A stretch of DNA of 64,000 nt from Prauserella alba. Lineage in GTDB: Bacteria; Actinomycetota; Actinomycetes; Mycobacteriales; Pseudonocardiaceae. Positions 1 to 10,105 of the stretch are shown here, in pieces (position 1 is the first letter of the stretch; the number at the start of each line of letters is the position of its first letter). A program made the translations under genes and the position numbers. The stretch is taken from positions 558,001 through 622,000 of the forward strand of contig NZ_JAMTCH010000004.1 in the NCBI RefSeq assembly GCF_024171735.1. Direction: 5' to 3'. Below the pieces are notes generated by a model. The model saw nothing but the letters and a program-made list of their open reading frames with translations. It did no database searches and had not been told where the DNA came from.

Positions 1-444
1 CGCGCGGTGGGTGCGCTCGACGGCGTCGCCGCGCTGCCCGACGGATTCGCCCAGCAGGTCGGCGAACGCGGGCGCGCGCTGTCGGCGGGCCAGCGGCAGC
101 TCGTCGCGCTCGCCAGGGCCGAACTCGTCGACCCCGACGTGCTGCTCCTCGACGAGGCGACCGCCGCACTCGACCCCGCCACCGAGGACGCCGTGCTGCG
201 GGCCACCGACCGGCTCGCGGCCACCCGCACGACGTTCGTCGTGGCCCACCGGCTCGCGACGGCCGCGCGCGCCGACCGGATCGTCGTGCTCGACCACGGG
301 CGGGTCGTCGAGGAGGGATCCCACGCCGAGCTGCTCACCGCCGACGGGGCGTACGCCCGGCTGTGGCGCCTCGGTGACGGGGCCGCGGCGGCGCGACCTC
401 CCGCAGCCGGACCCCCACTGGCCGGTGCGCCCGCCACCGAGTGA
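1..444 (+). CDS. ABC exporter, C-terminal part of ATPase domain (partial)
   Basis: The reading frame is open from the first base, so the gene starts upstream of the window. What remains is the second half of an ABC nucleotide-binding domain: the signature LSAGQRQ, Walker B with LLLDEATAALD, and the switch histidine in VVAHRLAT, followed by DHGRVVEEGSHAELL. This tail is typical of exporter half-transporters in which membrane and ATPase domains are fused on one chain. The last 25 residues are Ala/Pro-rich and probably disordered. The substrate cannot be told from this fragment. The family call is secure; whether the membrane domain is fused is inferred from the sequence type. Confidence 0.85.
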   Translation, partial: RAVGALDGVAALPDGFAQQVGERGRALSAGQRQLVALARAELVDPDVLLLDEATAALDPATEDAVLRATDRLAATRTTFVVAHRLATAARADRIVVLDHGRVVEEGSHAELLTADGAYARLWRLGDGAAAARPPAAGPPLAGAPATE

Positions 445-480
445 TCGCCCCGCCGGAGCCGGCACGCCCGGAGCCGACAT

Positions 481-518
481 GACTCCGGTCACGAAGACCG
501 GCGGCTGCCTCCGGAGTC
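481..518 (+). terminator. possible hairpin downstream of ABC gene
   Basis: An 8-bp inverted repeat (481-488 and 511-518) encloses a second small stem (ggtc/gacc near 487-499). It begins 37 bases after the ABC gene stop. There is no T tract, so a terminator role is only plausible. Confidence 0.2.
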
Positions 519-694
519 GACGAGTCTCGGGTGTACGCCCAGCGACCGGTATCGATTCAGTGAGAAATCCGGGTTGCCCCGAGCCTGCGGATCCGGTCAC
601 CAAGTGCGAGTTCGGTGACCGTCCCGGCGGCACGGGGGTTAGCCTGGTACGCGCGTAATTGGCACATCGAGACAGATAGAGGCGAGTCCCAGCC

Positions 695-3600
695 GTGTCC
701 AGCAGCAGCCCTGCGTCACAGTTCGGCCCCAACGAATGGCTCGTCGAGGAAATGTACGACCAGTTCCTCGCCGACCCTTCTTCCGTCGACTCCGCGTGGC
801 ATGAGTTCTTCGCAGACTTCTCCCCCACGCAAGAGCGAAAGCCGGACACCACGGCGGCCGACCCGTCGGCCAACGGCCGGGCGCAGGCTCCGGCGCAGGC
901 ACAGGGCAACGGCAGGCCCACCCCGTCGCAGGCCCCGAAGTCCGCGACTTCTTCGCAGCCCACTCCGGCGCAATCCACCGAGGCCCAATCCACCTCGGCC
1001 CAGTCCACGTCGGCCCAAGCCACCCCGGCCCGGTCCGACTCCGCCAAGCAGGCCCCCGCGGCTCAGGCTCCGGCGACCGGCGAGAAGAAGGCCGCCGCCG
1101 ACGGGACGAAGAGCGACAAGGCCGCGACCAAGGCGGACAAGCCCGAGAAGAGCGAGCCCGAGTCGAAGGTCCTCCGTGGTCCGGCCGCGGCGATCGCGAA
1201 GAACATGGACGCCTCGTTGAGCGTCCCGACGGCGACCAGTGTGCGTGCGGTGCCGGCGAAGCTGATGGCCGACAACCGCATCGTCATCAACAACCACCTG
1301 AAGCGTTCGCGCGGCGGGAAGATCTCGTTCACGCACCTCATCGGCTACGCGATGATCCGCGGGCTGCACGAGTACCCGAACATGAACCGGCACTACAAGG
1401 TCGTCGACGGCAAGCCGCACGCCGTCACGCCGGAGCACGTCAACATCGGCCTGGCGATCGACATGCCGGGCAAGGACGGTGCCCGCAACCTCGTCGTGGC
1501 GTCCATCAAGAACTGCGAGAACATGACGTTCCTGCAGTTCTGGCAGGCCTACGAGGACATCGTCCGCAAGGCGCGCAACAACAAGCTCACCGCCGACGAC
1601 TTCGCGGGCACCACGATCTCGCTGACGAACCCGGGCGGCATCGGCACGAACCACTCGGTGCCGCGGCTGCAGTCGGGCCAGGGCACGATCATCGGCGTGG
1701 GTGCGATGCAGTACCCGGCGCACTTCGAGGGCACCAGCGAGAAGACCCTCATCGACCTGGGCGTCAGCAAGATCATGACGCTCACGTCGACCTACGACCA
1801 CCGCATCATCCAGGGTGCCGAATCGGGCGAGTACCTCAAGCGCATCCATGAGCTGCTGCTCGGCGCAGACGGGTTCTACGACGACATCTTCACGTCGCTG
1901 CGGATCCCGTACGAGCCGGTGCGCTGGGTCTCGGACATCCCCGAGGGCGAGATCGACAAGACCGCCCGGGTGCTCGAGCTCATCGAGAGCTACCGCATGC
2001 GCGGTCACCTGATGGCCGACACCGACCCGCTGAACTACCGCCAGCGCCGCCACGAGGACCTCGACGTCCTCTCGCACGGCCTGACGCTGTGGGACCTGGA
2101 CCGCGAGTTCGCCGTCGGCGGGTTCGCGGGCCAGGAGAAGATGAAGCTGCGTGACGTCCTCGGCGTGCTGCGCGACTCGTACTGCCGCACGGTCGGCGTC
2201 GAGTACACCCACATCCTCGACCCCGACGAGCGCCGCTGGATCCAGGACCGCGTCGAGATCCCGCACGACAAGCCCGAGCCCACGGTGCAGAAGTACGTGC
2301 TCAGCAAGCTCAACGCGGCCGAGGCGTTCGAGACGTTCCTGCAGACCAAGTACGTCGGCCAGAAGCGGTTCTCGCTCGAAGGCGGCGAGACGGTCATCCC
2401 GATGCTGGACACGCTGCTGGACAAGGCCGCAGAGCACAGTCTCGACGAGGTCGTCGTCGGCATGCCGCACCGCGGCAGGCTGAACGTGCTGGCCAACATC
2501 GTCGGCAAGCCGATCTCGCAGATCTTCCGCGAGTTCGAGGGCAACCTCGATCCGGGCCAGGCACACGGCTCCGGCGACGTGAAGTACCACCTCGGCGCCG
2601 AGGGCAAGTACTTCCGCATGTTCGGTGACGGCGAGACCCGCGTGTCGCTCACGGCGAACCCGTCGCACCTGGAGACGGTCGACCCGGTCCTCGAGGGCAT
2701 CGTCCGCGCCAAGCAGGACATCCTCGACAAGGGCGGCGACGTCGACGGTTTCACCGTGCTTCCCGTCCTGCTGCACGGCGACGCCGCGTTCGCAGGCCAG
2801 GGTGTGGTCGCCGAGACGCTGAACCTGTCGCTGCTGCGCGGCTACCGCACCGGCGGCACCGTGCACGTGATCATCAACAACCAGGTCGGCTTCACGACCG
2901 CGCCCGAGCACGCGCGCTCGTCGAAGTACGCCACCGATGTCGCCAAGATGATCGGCGCGCCGATCATCCACGTGAACGGCGACGACCCGGAGGCCGCCTA
3001 CTGGGTCGCGCGACTGGCTGTGGACTACCGCCAGGCGTTCAACAAGGACATCGTCATCGACATGATCTGCTACCGGCGACGCGGTCACAACGAGGGCGAC
3101 GATCCCTCGATGACGCAGCCGGGCATGTACGACATCATCGACAAGAAGCGCAGCGTCCGGAAGACCTACACCGAGGCGCTCATCGGCCGCGGCGACATCT
3201 CGATGGAAGAGGCCGAGGCCGCGCTGCGGGACTTCTCCAGCCAGCTCGAACACGTCTTCAACGAGGTGCGCGAACTGGAGAAGCACCCGGTCACGCCGAG
3301 CCCGTCGGTCGAGGGGGAACAGCAGGTCCCCGCGAACCTGCCGACCGCCGTGTCCCGCGAGACCGTCCAGCACATCGGCGACGCGTTCGTCAACGTGCCC
3401 GAGGGCTTCAACCCGCACCCGCGCGTCAAGCCGGTCATGGACCGGCGCGCCAAGATGGCCCGCGAGGGCGGCATCGACTGGGCGTTCGGTGAGATGCTGG
3501 CATTCGGCTCGCTCGCCCTGGAACAGCGGCTCGTGCGGCTGTCGGGCCAGGACTCGCGCCGCGGCACGTTCACCCAGCGCCACTCGGTGCTGATCGACCG

Positions 3601-4501
3601 TGACAGCGGCAAGGAGTACTCGCCGCTGCAGCACCTCGCCGACGAGCAGGGCCGCGTGATGATCTACGACTCGGCGCTGTCCGAGTACGCGGCCGTCGGC
3701 TTCGAGTACGGCTACTCGGTGGCCAACTCGGACGCGCTGGTGATGTGGGAGGCGCAGTTCGGCGACTTCGTCAACGGCGCCCAGTCGGTCATCGACGAGT
3801 ACATCTCATCCGGTGAGGCCAAGTGGGGCCAGCTCTCCGACGTCGTGCTGCTGCTGCCGCACGGCCACGAGGGCCAGGGCCCCGACCACACCTCCGGCCG
3901 CATCGAACGATTCCTGGCGCTGTGCGCCGAGGGGTCGATGACGGTGGCCGTGCCGTCGACGCCCGCGAACTACTTCCACCTGCTGCGGCGTCACGCGCTC
4001 GACGGTGTGAAGCGGCCGCTGATCGTCTTCACCCCGAAGCGCCTGCTGAGGGATAAGAACGTGAAATCGTCGGTCGAGGACTTCACCGGCGAGTCGAAGT
4101 TCCTGTCGGTCATCGACGACGCCGACGTCGATCCGGCGAAGGCCCGCAAGGTGCTGCTCACCTCCGGCAAGATGTACTGGGAGCTCCTCGTCGAGCGCGA
4201 GAAGCAGGAGATCGACGACATCGCGATCGTGCGAGTCGAGCAGTACTACCCGCTGCCGAAGAAGAAGCTGGCCGAGACACTGGGCCGGTTCACGAACGCC
4301 CAGCAGGTCGTGTGGGTGCAGGAGGAGCCGGAGAATCAGGGCGCCTGGCCGTACTTCGGCCTGAACCTGCCACGCAAGCTGCCGGACGTGCTGGCGAACC
4401 TCGACGTGGTGGCGCGCAGGCCGATGGCGGCCCCGTCGGCCGGCTCGTCGAAGGTGCACGAGGTCGAGCAGAAGGCGCTCATCACGAAGGCCTTCGAGTA
4501 A
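695..4501 (+). CDS. kgd: multifunctional 2-oxoglutarate decarboxylase/dehydrogenase E1-E2 (Kgd)
   Basis: This is the actinobacterial fusion enzyme that takes 2-oxoglutarate through the TCA cycle, either as E1o of the dehydrogenase complex or as a ThDP-dependent decarboxylase/carboligase. Its 1268 residues match the family. Residues 1-42 are the E1 N-terminal helix region ([15 protein letters not shown]). Residues about 43-145 are a disordered Ala/Gln/Thr/Pro linker with AQST repeats. Residues about 150-400 are an E2-like acyltransferase domain with the catalytic His near residue 369 in YDHRIIQGA. The ThDP-binding E1 core follows ([18 protein letters not shown], and MWEAQFGDF near 1017). In this family succinyl transfer is fused to E1, and FHA proteins (GarA/OdhI) inhibit the enzyme. 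GTG start; a strong terminator follows. Confidence 0.96.
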   Translation: MSSSSPASQFGPNEWLVEEMYDQFLADPSSVDSAWHEFFADFSPTQERKPDTTAADPSANGRAQAPAQAQGNGRPTPSQAPKSATSSQPTPAQSTEAQSTSAQSTSAQATPARSDSAKQAPAAQAPATGEKKAAADGTKSDKAATKADKPEKSEPESKVLRGPAAAIAKNMDASLSVPTATSVRAVPAKLMADNRIVINNHLKRSRGGKISFTHLIGYAMIRGLHEYPNMNRHYKVVDGKPHAVTPEHVNIGLAIDMPGKDGARNLVVASIKNCENMTFLQFWQAYEDIVRKARNNKLTADDFAGTTISLTNPGGIGTNHSVPRLQSGQGTIIGVGAMQYPAHFEGTSEKTLIDLGVSKIMTLTSTYDHRIIQGAESGEYLKRIHELLLGADGFYDDIFTSLRIPYEPVRWVSDIPEGEIDKTARVLELIESYRMRGHLMADTDPLNYRQRRHEDLDVLSHGLTLWDLDREFAVGGFAGQEKMKLRDVLGVLRDSYCRTVGVEYTHILDPDERRWIQDRVEIPHDKPEPTVQKYVLSKLNAAEAFETFLQTKYVGQKRFSLEGGETVIPMLDTLLDKAAEHSLDEVVVGMPHRGRLNVLANIVGKPISQIFREFEGNLDPGQAHGSGDVKYHLGAEGKYFRMFGDGETRVSLTANPSHLETVDPVLEGIVRAKQDILDKGGDVDGFTVLPVLLHGDAAFAGQGVVAETLNLSLLRGYRTGGTVHVIINNQVGFTTAPEHARSSKYATDVAKMIGAPIIHVNGDDPEAAYWVARLAVDYRQAFNKDIVIDMICYRRRGHNEGDDPSMTQPGMYDIIDKKRSVRKTYTEALIGRGDISMEEAEAALRDFSSQLEHVFNEVRELEKHPVTPSPSVEGEQQVPANLPTAVSRETVQHIGDAFVNVPEGFNPHPRVKPVMDRRAKMAREGGIDWAFGEMLAFGSLALEQRLVRLSGQDSRRGTFTQRHSVLIDRDSGKEYSPLQHLADEQGRVMIYDSALSEYAAVGFEYGYSVANSDALVMWEAQFGDFVNGAQSVIDEYISSGEAKWGQLSDVVLLLPHGHEGQGPDHTSGRIERFLALCAEGSMTVAVPSTPANYFHLLRRHALDGVKRPLIVFTPKRLLRDKNVKSSVEDFTGESKFLSVIDDADVDPAKARKVLLTSGKMYWELLVEREKQEIDDIAIVRVEQYYPLPKKKLAETLGRFTNAQQVVWVQEEPENQGAWPYFGLNLPRKLPDVLANLDVVARRPMAAPSAGSSKVHEVEQKALITKAFE

Positions 4502-4524
4502 GCAGCAACCCCACGGCAACGAGG

Positions 4525-4561
4525 AACCGGCCCGGCGGAGTTCGACTCCGCCGGGCCGGTT
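4525..4561 (+). terminator. Rho-independent terminator of kgd
   Basis: A perfect 17-bp stem (4525-4541 paired with 4545-4561) with a 3-base loop starts 24 bases after the kgd stop and is followed by ttctc. It precedes the separate palindromic repeat at 4626, so kgd has two stacked hairpins downstream. Confidence 0.85.
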
Positions 4562-4625
4562 TCTCATGTCCACCGGAGACCCACCCGGGTGACATGTGGG
4601 CGGTACTCCGTGTAGCAGGCACGAG

Positions 4626-4676
4626 CCCCCAGGGGCACCTTGGTGGCGTTGAACGCCACCAAGGTGCCCCTGGGGG
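4626..4676. repeat. dispersed intergenic palindrome, copy 1 (perfect)
   Basis: The arms are 25 bp and perfectly complementary (4626-4650 and 4652-4676) around one central base. The arm begins CCCCCAGGGGCACCTTGGTG. It is followed by tttt on the plus strand. It sits in the convergent gap between kgd and the protease gene. Related copies lie at 11766, 14020-14140 and 23959, all also between convergent genes. A two-sided terminator is the simplest reading; a REP-like mobile repeat is the alternative. Confidence 0.85.
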
Positions 4677-4732
4677 TTTTCACCTGATCACCCGGCCGGG
4701 GGTTGCACCGGGTGAGGTGTGTCAGGCCGGTC

Positions 4733-6292
4733 TCACAGGGTGAGGGTCCAGCTGTTGAGCGTGCCGGTGTCCCACGAGTAGGCATCGGTCACCTTCAACG
4801 TCCACTCGCCGTTCGGCTCGGAGACACCCGACAGGTCGACCGTGTAGGTCTCGTTGACGTTGTCGCGGGAGTCGTACCCGGACGTCTTCAGGTTGTAGTC
4901 CGAACCGTCCGGGGCGACCAGGTCGAGCGCGATGTCGCCGCGGTAGGAGTGGGTGATGTCGACGTCGACCGTGGCATCGGCCGAGGCTGCCTCACAGCCG
5001 GAGATTGTGACCGTGCTGGTCATCGAACCTGCGTCCGGGATGGCGGTCGTGTCGTTGTTCGTGACGGCCTCACAGTCGCCAGGCTCGGGGTCCGGCTCGT
5101 CCGGCGGCGTCGACCCGTCGGTGACCACGTTCAGGAGCACGTTCGGCGAGTCGGTGCCCGGGTTGGACACGACGCCCTCGGAACCGCCTGCGACCAGCGC
5201 GTCACCGACCTGCTGCGGCGTGGCGCCCTGGTTGGCGGACAGGTACACCGCGGCCGCACCCACGACGTGCGGGGTGGCCATCGACGTGCCGGAGATCGTG
5301 TTCTCGGACGTGTCGCTGTCGATCCATGCGGACGTGATGTCGCTGCCCGGAGCGAAGATGTCCACGCAGGAGCCGATGTTCGAGAAGCTCGACCGGGCGT
5401 CGGTGTCGGTCGTGGAACCGACCGTGATGCCCTCCGGAGTGCGGGCCGGCGACGTGTTGCACGCGTCGGCGCCGTAGTCGTTGCCCGCGGCCAGACCGTA
5501 GGTCACGCCGGAGGCGATGGAGTTCTGCACGGCCTCGTCGATCGCGGTCGAGGCGCCGCCACCGAGGCTCATGTTGGCGACCGACGGGCCGGAGGCGTTC
5601 TCGGTGACCCAGTCGATACCGGCGATGACGCCCGCGTTGGTGCCGCTGCCCTGACAGTTGAGCACCCGGACGCCGACGAGGTCCACGTTCTTGGCAACGC
5701 CGTAGTCGGAACCACCAACGGTGCCGGCGACGTGCGTGCCGTGGCCGTTGCAGTCCGTGGCGTCGTTGTCGCCGTCGACGGTGTCGGTGCCGTGCGTGGC
5801 CCGGCCGCCGAAGTCCTCGTGCGAGGTCAGGATGCCGGTGTCGATGATGTAGGCCGTGACACCGTCGCCGTCGTTCGGCGACGAGTAGTTGTCGTCGAGC
5901 GGCAGGTCCGGCTGGTCGATGCGGTCCAGCCCCCACGACGGCGGGTTCGCCTGGTCCGCGGCGGTGTGCATGGTCTGCACCTGCTCGACGTAGTCGACGG
6001 CCGGGTTTGCCGCGATGCGCTTGGCCAGCGCCTCGGACATCTCGGCCGAGTAGCCGTTCAGTGCGCTGGAGAACCTGTGCTCGACCTTGCCGCCCAGGTC
6101 GGCGGCCGTGGTCTGCACACCGTCCTTCAGCTTGACGATGTAGTTGCCGGCGACCGCGGTGTCCGCGTTGGCACCGATGATGGCGCCTTCCTGCGGTACG
6201 GCGCCTGCGGTGCCTGCCATGCCCAGCACGAGGGCCGCGGCGGCTGTGCCCACCCCGACGGCCGTGCCGACCTTTCGCTTATCGGTACGCAC
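4733..6292 (-). CDS. secreted subtilisin-like (S8) serine protease with C-terminal P-domain
   Basis: 519 residues. A Sec-type signal peptide (residues 1-31, ending AGTAGA) is followed by an I9-type propeptide (about 48-108, NYIVKLKDG...YVEQVQTM). The S8 catalytic domain has Asp151 (AYIIDTG), His184 (NGHGTHVAGT), oxyanion Asn271 (AAGND) and Ser337 (GTSMATPH). A Pro/Glu/Asp linker near 395-405 leads to a proprotein-convertase P-domain (about 415-519, SYRGDIALDLVAPDG to NSWTLTL). This is the aqualysin/proteinase K-like layout of secreted actinobacterial proteases that mature by propeptide removal. The GTG start at 6292 has GGAAGGG just upstream. It is transcribed alone, convergent with kgd. Likely role: extracellular protein degradation. 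Confidence 0.93.
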   Translation of the reverse strand: MRTDKRKVGTAVGVGTAAAALVLGMAGTAGAVPQEGAIIGANADTAVAGNYIVKLKDGVQTTAADLGGKVEHRFSSALNGYSAEMSEALAKRIAANPAVDYVEQVQTMHTAADQANPPSWGLDRIDQPDLPLDDNYSSPNDGDGVTAYIIDTGILTSHEDFGGRATHGTDTVDGDNDATDCNGHGTHVAGTVGGSDYGVAKNVDLVGVRVLNCQGSGTNAGVIAGIDWVTENASGPSVANMSLGGGASTAIDEAVQNSIASGVTYGLAAGNDYGADACNTSPARTPEGITVGSTTDTDARSSFSNIGSCVDIFAPGSDITSAWIDSDTSENTISGTSMATPHVVGAAAVYLSANQGATPQQVGDALVAGGSEGVVSNPGTDSPNVLLNVVTDGSTPPDEPDPEPGDCEAVTNNDTTAIPDAGSMTSTVTISGCEAASADATVDVDITHSYRGDIALDLVAPDGSDYNLKTSGYDSRDNVNETYTVDLSGVSEPNGEWTLKVTDAYSWDTGTLNSWTLTL

Positions 6293-6384
6293 GCTTTTCC
6301 CTTCCGTTCGAGCTTTGTCCGGAATGCGCCGAACAGTAAGCGAGAACGCGGCGAGATCACATCAAGGAGAATTTTTCCAAAATT

Positions 6385-6422
6385 GCGACGAAAGTAGTGT
6401 TCCTACTCTGTTCGTCGCAATC
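6385..6422 (-). terminator. hairpin between proX and the protease gene
   Basis: A 10-bp perfect outer stem (6385-6394 / 6413-6422) continues into a 5-bp inner stem (6395-6399 / 6405-6409) with a 5-base loop and a 3-base bulge. Read on the minus strand it is followed by attttgg and aaaaattc. It lies about 160 bases after the proX stop and about 95 bases before the protease start. A terminator of the osmoprotectant operon is most likely; a leader structure of the protease mRNA is possible. Confidence 0.5.
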
Positions 6423-6583
6423 ACGACGGCGTAATGGTCCACACCGGCAGGGAAAATGCGTTCAAACCGTGACCGGCAGGTGCAATTCGCGTTGCACCGC
6501 CGCGGCAAGACCCATCGTTCAGCCCCCAACGAAGGTCTGCTACCAAGGTAGCGCTCCGGCCCCCGCGTGCGGCGGGGACGAAA

Positions 6584-7504
6584 TCAGCGACCCCCGGCCT
6601 GCGCCAGGAACTCGTCGGCGATGTCGGCCGGATTGCGTTTCCGCTCCGAGAACTCGACGTTCAAATCGGTCAGCTTCTCGGTCGTGAGGGCTGCGGACAC
6701 CCGGTCGAGCGCCGCGCGTTCCCGTGCCGACAGCGCCCCTTCGGCAGCGAGCGGAACGATGTTCTGCGCGGGGAACATGTCGCGATCGTCGTCCAACGGG
6801 ACGAACCCGTTGCTGTACACGGACGCCGAGGTGCTGAACATGTTCGCCACCTGCACCTCGCCCGACCGCAACGCCTCCACCGTCACCGGTCCACCCGTGT
6901 CCGTCGTGCGGATCTCCTTGAACTCGCAGCCGTACAGCTCACGGATCTCCGCACGCCAACGTTCGCCCCACTGGCCCGGACCGCCGAAGACGAGCCGGTC
7001 GCAACGCGGAGCGAGGTCCGAGATCGTGCGCACACCCTGTGCGGCCAGATCACCCCGCACGACGAGCATGTCGGTGTTCTCCGCCGGGGACTGGTCCAGC
7101 ACCTCGAGGCCCTCCGGCAGCGCACCGGGCAGTTCCCGGTAGACCTCGGCCGAGGTCGTCGCCGAGGTGTCCTGGTCGAAGTGCCGCAGCAGGTTGCCGC
7201 TGTAGTCGGGCGCCAGCGTCAGCGACCGATCCCGCAATGCCTGGACCAGCACCTCACGACCACCGACCGGCGGCCGCACCGTGACGTCGTCCGCGCCCGC
7301 GCCACGCAACGCACCGGCGTAGATCTCCGCGAGCAGCAGACTCTCCCCGACATCGGAGGCGCCGATGACGATGCGCCCGTCGTCGCCTCCCTCGGCGCCT
7401 CCGCGCAACGGGTTGCCGCACGCGGCCGCCAGCGCCAGTACCGCGCACAACGAGACGATGTGTCGCCATCGGCGGCTGACCCCGTGGCTCGGCGTCGCGG
7501 TCAT
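6584..7504 (-). CDS. proX: osmoprotectant ABC transporter substrate-binding lipoprotein
   Basis: 306 residues. An N-terminal lipoprotein signal ends at Cys29 (LAAAC), after which the mature protein would be lipid-anchored outside the membrane. The body matches the glycine betaine/choline/proline binding-protein family of the OpuBC/ProX/OsmF type (GASDVGESLLLAEIYAGAL near the start, then APDYSGNLL, DLAPRCDRLVFGGP and MFSTSASVYSNGFVPLDDD). It captures the osmolyte and delivers it to the two permeases encoded upstream. Its ATG overlaps the preceding permease stop by four bases (ATGA), so it is the last gene of the operon. The exact ligand is not readable from the sequence. Confidence 0.88.
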   Translation of the reverse strand: MTATPSHGVSRRWRHIVSLCAVLALAAACGNPLRGGAEGGDDGRIVIGASDVGESLLLAEIYAGALRGAGADDVTVRPPVGGREVLVQALRDRSLTLAPDYSGNLLRHFDQDTSATTSAEVYRELPGALPEGLEVLDQSPAENTDMLVVRGDLAAQGVRTISDLAPRCDRLVFGGPGQWGERWRAEIRELYGCEFKEIRTTDTGGPVTVEALRSGEVQVANMFSTSASVYSNGFVPLDDDRDMFPAQNIVPLAAEGALSARERAALDRVSAALTTEKLTDLNVEFSERKRNPADIADEFLAQAGGR

Positions 7505-8187
7505 GCGGCCCCCTTCGACGTCGCGAGTTCGGCCAAGCGCACGCCGCGCGGCACCACGGTCCGCTGCAGCCCCGCCAACAGCAGGTCCAGCACCACGGCC
7601 AGTGCCGCTGTGAACAGCGCCCCGGCCACGACCTCGGCATAGTCGAGGATGGCCAGTCCGTCCATGAGGTAGCGGCCGAGTCCGCCGAGCCCGACGTATG
7701 CCGCGACCGCGGCGGTCGCCACGAGCTGCAGCACCGCGTTGCGCACGCCGCCGAGCACCATGGGCAGGGCGATGGGCACCTCGACCTGCCACAGCCGTTG
7801 CATCCCGCGCATGCCGACCCCGCTCGCCGCATCGACGACGTGCGGATCGACCGCCTGCACGCCCGCGTACGTGCCCGCCATGATGGGTGGCACGGCCAGC
7901 ACCACCAGGCCGACGACCGCCGCGGGTGTGCTTTCTGCCAGCAACAGGAAGAACAGCGTGACCACGCCGAGCGTCGGCAACGCGCGCACGATGTTGCCCG
8001 CGCCGACCAGCAGCACCGCACCCTTGCCCGTGTGCCCCACCAGCAATCCGACGGGTACGGCGATGACGAGGGCGATGGCCAGTGCCAGGGCGACGTAGCC
8101 CACGTGTTCGAGCACGCGGGCCGGCACTCCCCCGGGGCCGCTCCAGTTCGCCGGGTCGCCCAACCACGCGAGAGTCTCGGCGATCAT
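7501..8187 (-). CDS. proZ: osmoprotectant ABC transporter permease
   Basis: 228 residues, a binding-protein-dependent permease of the OpuBB/ProW class with about six hydrophobic segments. The EAA-loop region is recognisable (DAASGVGMRGMQRLWQVEVPIALP). With its partner permease it forms the membrane channel of the uptake system. The ATG at 8187 overlaps the stop of the upstream permease gene by four bases, and its own stop overlaps proX. The tight coupling implies translation of the whole operon from one message. Naming it proZ versus proW is arbitrary. Confidence 0.87.
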   Translation of the reverse strand: MIAETLAWLGDPANWSGPGGVPARVLEHVGYVALALAIALVIAVPVGLLVGHTGKGAVLLVGAGNIVRALPTLGVVTLFFLLLAESTPAAVVGLVVLAVPPIMAGTYAGVQAVDPHVVDAASGVGMRGMQRLWQVEVPIALPMVLGGVRNAVLQLVATAAVAAYVGLGGLGRYLMDGLAILDYAEVVAGALFTAALAVVLDLLLAGLQRTVVPRGVRLAELATSKGAA

Positions 8188-8882
8188 GCGGCCTCCCCCG
8201 CTGCGACGGGCCGGTTCGGTGACGCCGGCCGCTGCCACGGCGTGAGCACGCGGCGCAGCAACACCAGGAGGAGATCCACCACGAGTGCGAGCAGGAGGGT
8301 CAGTACCACTCCGACGACGATGGGTGCGTAGTACTCGCGTTGGAAGCCGTCGGTGAACAGCCTGCCGAGGCCGCCGACCCCGATCAGCGCGCCGACGCTG
8401 ACCAGACTGATGTTGCTCACCGCCGCGACCCTGACGCCCGCGGCGAGTACCGGCACGGCGAGTGGGAGTTCGACGCCGAAGAACCGGCGTGCCGGCCGGT
8501 ATCCCATGGCCGTGGCGGACGCCGTCACGGCCTGCGGCACGGCGTCGAGAGCGTCGAGCATCGGGCGAACCAGCAGTGCGGCCGTGTACAGGGACAGCGC
8601 GATGACGACGTTGACACTGTCGAGGATCGTCGTGCCGATGACGCCGGGAATGACGACGAACAACGCCAGCGACGGGATCGTGTAGACGAGGTTCGCCGCG
8701 ACGGCGAGCGTTCCTCGAACCGGAGGCCACGTGCGCCCCAGCCACCCCGCGCCGACCGCCAGTACGACACCGAGCAGGATCGGGAGCAGAGCCAGGTAGC
8801 AGTGCTCGGCCAGCGCCGCCCACAACTGGGCACGGGTGTTCGCGCTGCCGAGGTAGGTGGCGAGCTCGTCGGTGATACTCAC
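8184..8882 (-). CDS. proW: osmoprotectant ABC transporter permease
   Basis: 232 residues with hydrophobic segments throughout. The EAA-like loop is ATAMGYRPARRFFGVELPLAVP, and it has the GVGGLGRLFTDGF stretch common to this permease class. It is the second half of the transmembrane pathway with the following gene. The GTG start at 8882 lies 7 bases after the ATPase gene stop, and the stop overlaps the next gene (ATGA). Some related systems use a single permease; two separate ones are typical of the mycobacterial ProXVWZ and OpuC types. Confidence 0.87.
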   Translation of the reverse strand: MSITDELATYLGSANTRAQLWAALAEHCYLALLPILLGVVLAVGAGWLGRTWPPVRGTLAVAANLVYTIPSLALFVVIPGVIGTTILDSVNVVIALSLYTAALLVRPMLDALDAVPQAVTASATAMGYRPARRFFGVELPLAVPVLAAGVRVAAVSNISLVSVGALIGVGGLGRLFTDGFQREYYAPIVVGVVLTLLLALVVDLLLVLLRRVLTPWQRPASPNRPVAAGEAA

Positions 8883-8889
8883 GTCGCGG

Positions 8890-10056
8890 TCACGCTCTCG
8901 GGGTTCGGCTTGTCGCGGTGGGGTTCGCGGTTCGGCTTGTCGCGGTCGTGTTGGCGGTGCCGCTCGTCGCGGTGACGCTGGCAGGGTGCCGCTCGATCAC
9001 GTCGAGCACGTGGCGCGCGGTGACGACCCCGACGGTGGCGCCGTCGTCGTCCACCACGACGCCGAGGCTCGCGGGTGAGGACAACGCGGCGTCGAGCGCG
9101 CCGCGCAGGGACGTGCCCCGCCGGTACAGCGAACCGCCGGCCACGAGGTCGACCTCGGCCAGTCGGCCGTCCACTGTGGAACCGGGCGCGAGCCAACCGC
9201 GTGGTCTGCGCTCGGCGTCTATCGCCAGCCGCCATTCGTCGGAATCTTCGGGCACGGAACCGATCGCCGCGGTGGCGACGTCGTCGACCTCCAGATCACC
9301 CGCCGACAGGAACGACAGCCCCCGGTAGCCGCGATCCTTGCCGACGAACTCCGCGACGAAGTCGTCGACGGGATGGCGCAGTACGTCGGCGGGTGTGCCG
9401 TACTGCGCCAACCGGCCGCCCACGCGGAGAACGGCGACCCGGTCGCCGAGCCGGACCGCCTCGTCGATGTCGTGCGTGACGAACACGATCGTTTTGCCGA
9501 GCCGTCGTTGCAGGTCGAGCAGTTCGTCCTGCAACCCTTCCCGCACGACCGGGTCCACGGCCGAGAACGGTTCGTCCATGAGCAGCACCGGTGGATCCGC
9601 GGCGAGTGCACGTGCGACCCCAACCCGCTGTTGCTGGCCCCCGGAGAGTTGGGCCGGATACCGCGAACCCAGCTCGGCGGGCAGGCCGACCGTGTCGAGC
9701 AGCTCACCGGCCCGGCGTCGAGCCGACCGCCGGCTCCACCCGGACAGCATCGGCACGGTCGCGATGTTGCCCAACACTGTCCGATGTGGAAACAGACCCG
9801 CGTGCTGGATGACGTAGCCGATTCCCCGTCGCAGCTCGGCCGGATCGGCGTCGCGCACGTTACGCCCGTCCAGCAGTACTTCCCCGCCGGTGGGCTCCAC
9901 CATGCGGTTCACCATGCGCAGCGACGTCGTCTTGCCGCATCCGGAGGGACCGACGAACACGGTCATGCTGCCGTCCGGCACGGTCAGCGACAGCTCGTCC
10001 ACCGCGAGGGCCCCGTCCTCGTAACGCTTGGTGACGCCGCGGAACTCGATCGTCAT
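8890..10056 (-). CDS. proV: osmoprotectant ABC transporter ATPase with C-terminal CBS domain
   Basis: 388 residues. The ATPase domain has Walker A GPSGCGKT (36-43), signature LSGGQQQ (137-143) and Walker B LLMDEP (158-163). A region after about residue 240 carries one recognisable CBS-like repeat (about 310-375, SLGVVVDDDGATVGVVTARHVLDVI), as in OpuA/ProV proteins where CBS domains sense ionic strength. The last 27 residues are three 9-residue repeats (TATSGTANT, TATSRTANP, TATSRTPRA), which look like a recent tandem expansion. The ATG at 10056 follows AGGAGAC on the minus strand. First gene of the four-gene operon. The upstream region holds a C-run array and an inverted repeat. Confidence 0.92.
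   Translation of the reverse strand: MTIEFRGVTKRYEDGALAVDELSLTVPDGSMTVFVGPSGCGKTTSLRMVNRMVEPTGGEVLLDGRNVRDADPAELRRGIGYVIQHAGLFPHRTVLGNIATVPMLSGWSRRSARRRAGELLDTVGLPAELGSRYPAQLSGGQQQRVGVARALAADPPVLLMDEPFSAVDPVVREGLQDELLDLQRRLGKTIVFVTHDIDEAVRLGDRVAVLRVGGRLAQYGTPADVLRHPVDDFVAEFVGKDRGYRGLSFLSAGDLEVDDVATAAIGSVPEDSDEWRLAIDAERRPRGWLAPGSTVDGRLAEVDLVAGGSLYRRGTSLRGALDAALSSPASLGVVVDDDGATVGVVTARHVLDVIERHPASVTATSGTANTTATSRTANPTATSRTPRA
8893..8973 (-). repeat. 27-bp tandem repeat at the 3' end of proV, three copies
   Basis: Three in-frame 27-bp units encode the C-terminal TATSGTANT / TATSRTANP / TATSRTPRA of ProV. The two distal units are nearly identical in DNA. Only 7 bases separate the proV stop from the next gene, so the repeat runs up to the gene end. 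Confidence 0.75.
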
Positions 10057-10105
10057 GGTCGTCTCCTGCTTCCTCGGCACTCGGACACTGTGCACCAGAC
10101 CTTCG

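Noticed and set aside
716-3634. A 972-codon open frame on the minus strand opposite kgd
   Set aside because: Arg/Leu/Val-rich with no domain. It mirrors the GC-rich third positions of kgd, whose own product is certain.
4703-6397. A 564-codon plus-strand frame opposite the protease gene
   Set aside because: The minus strand encodes a complete S8 protease with catalytic triad and signal peptide; the plus frame is Arg/Val low complexity.
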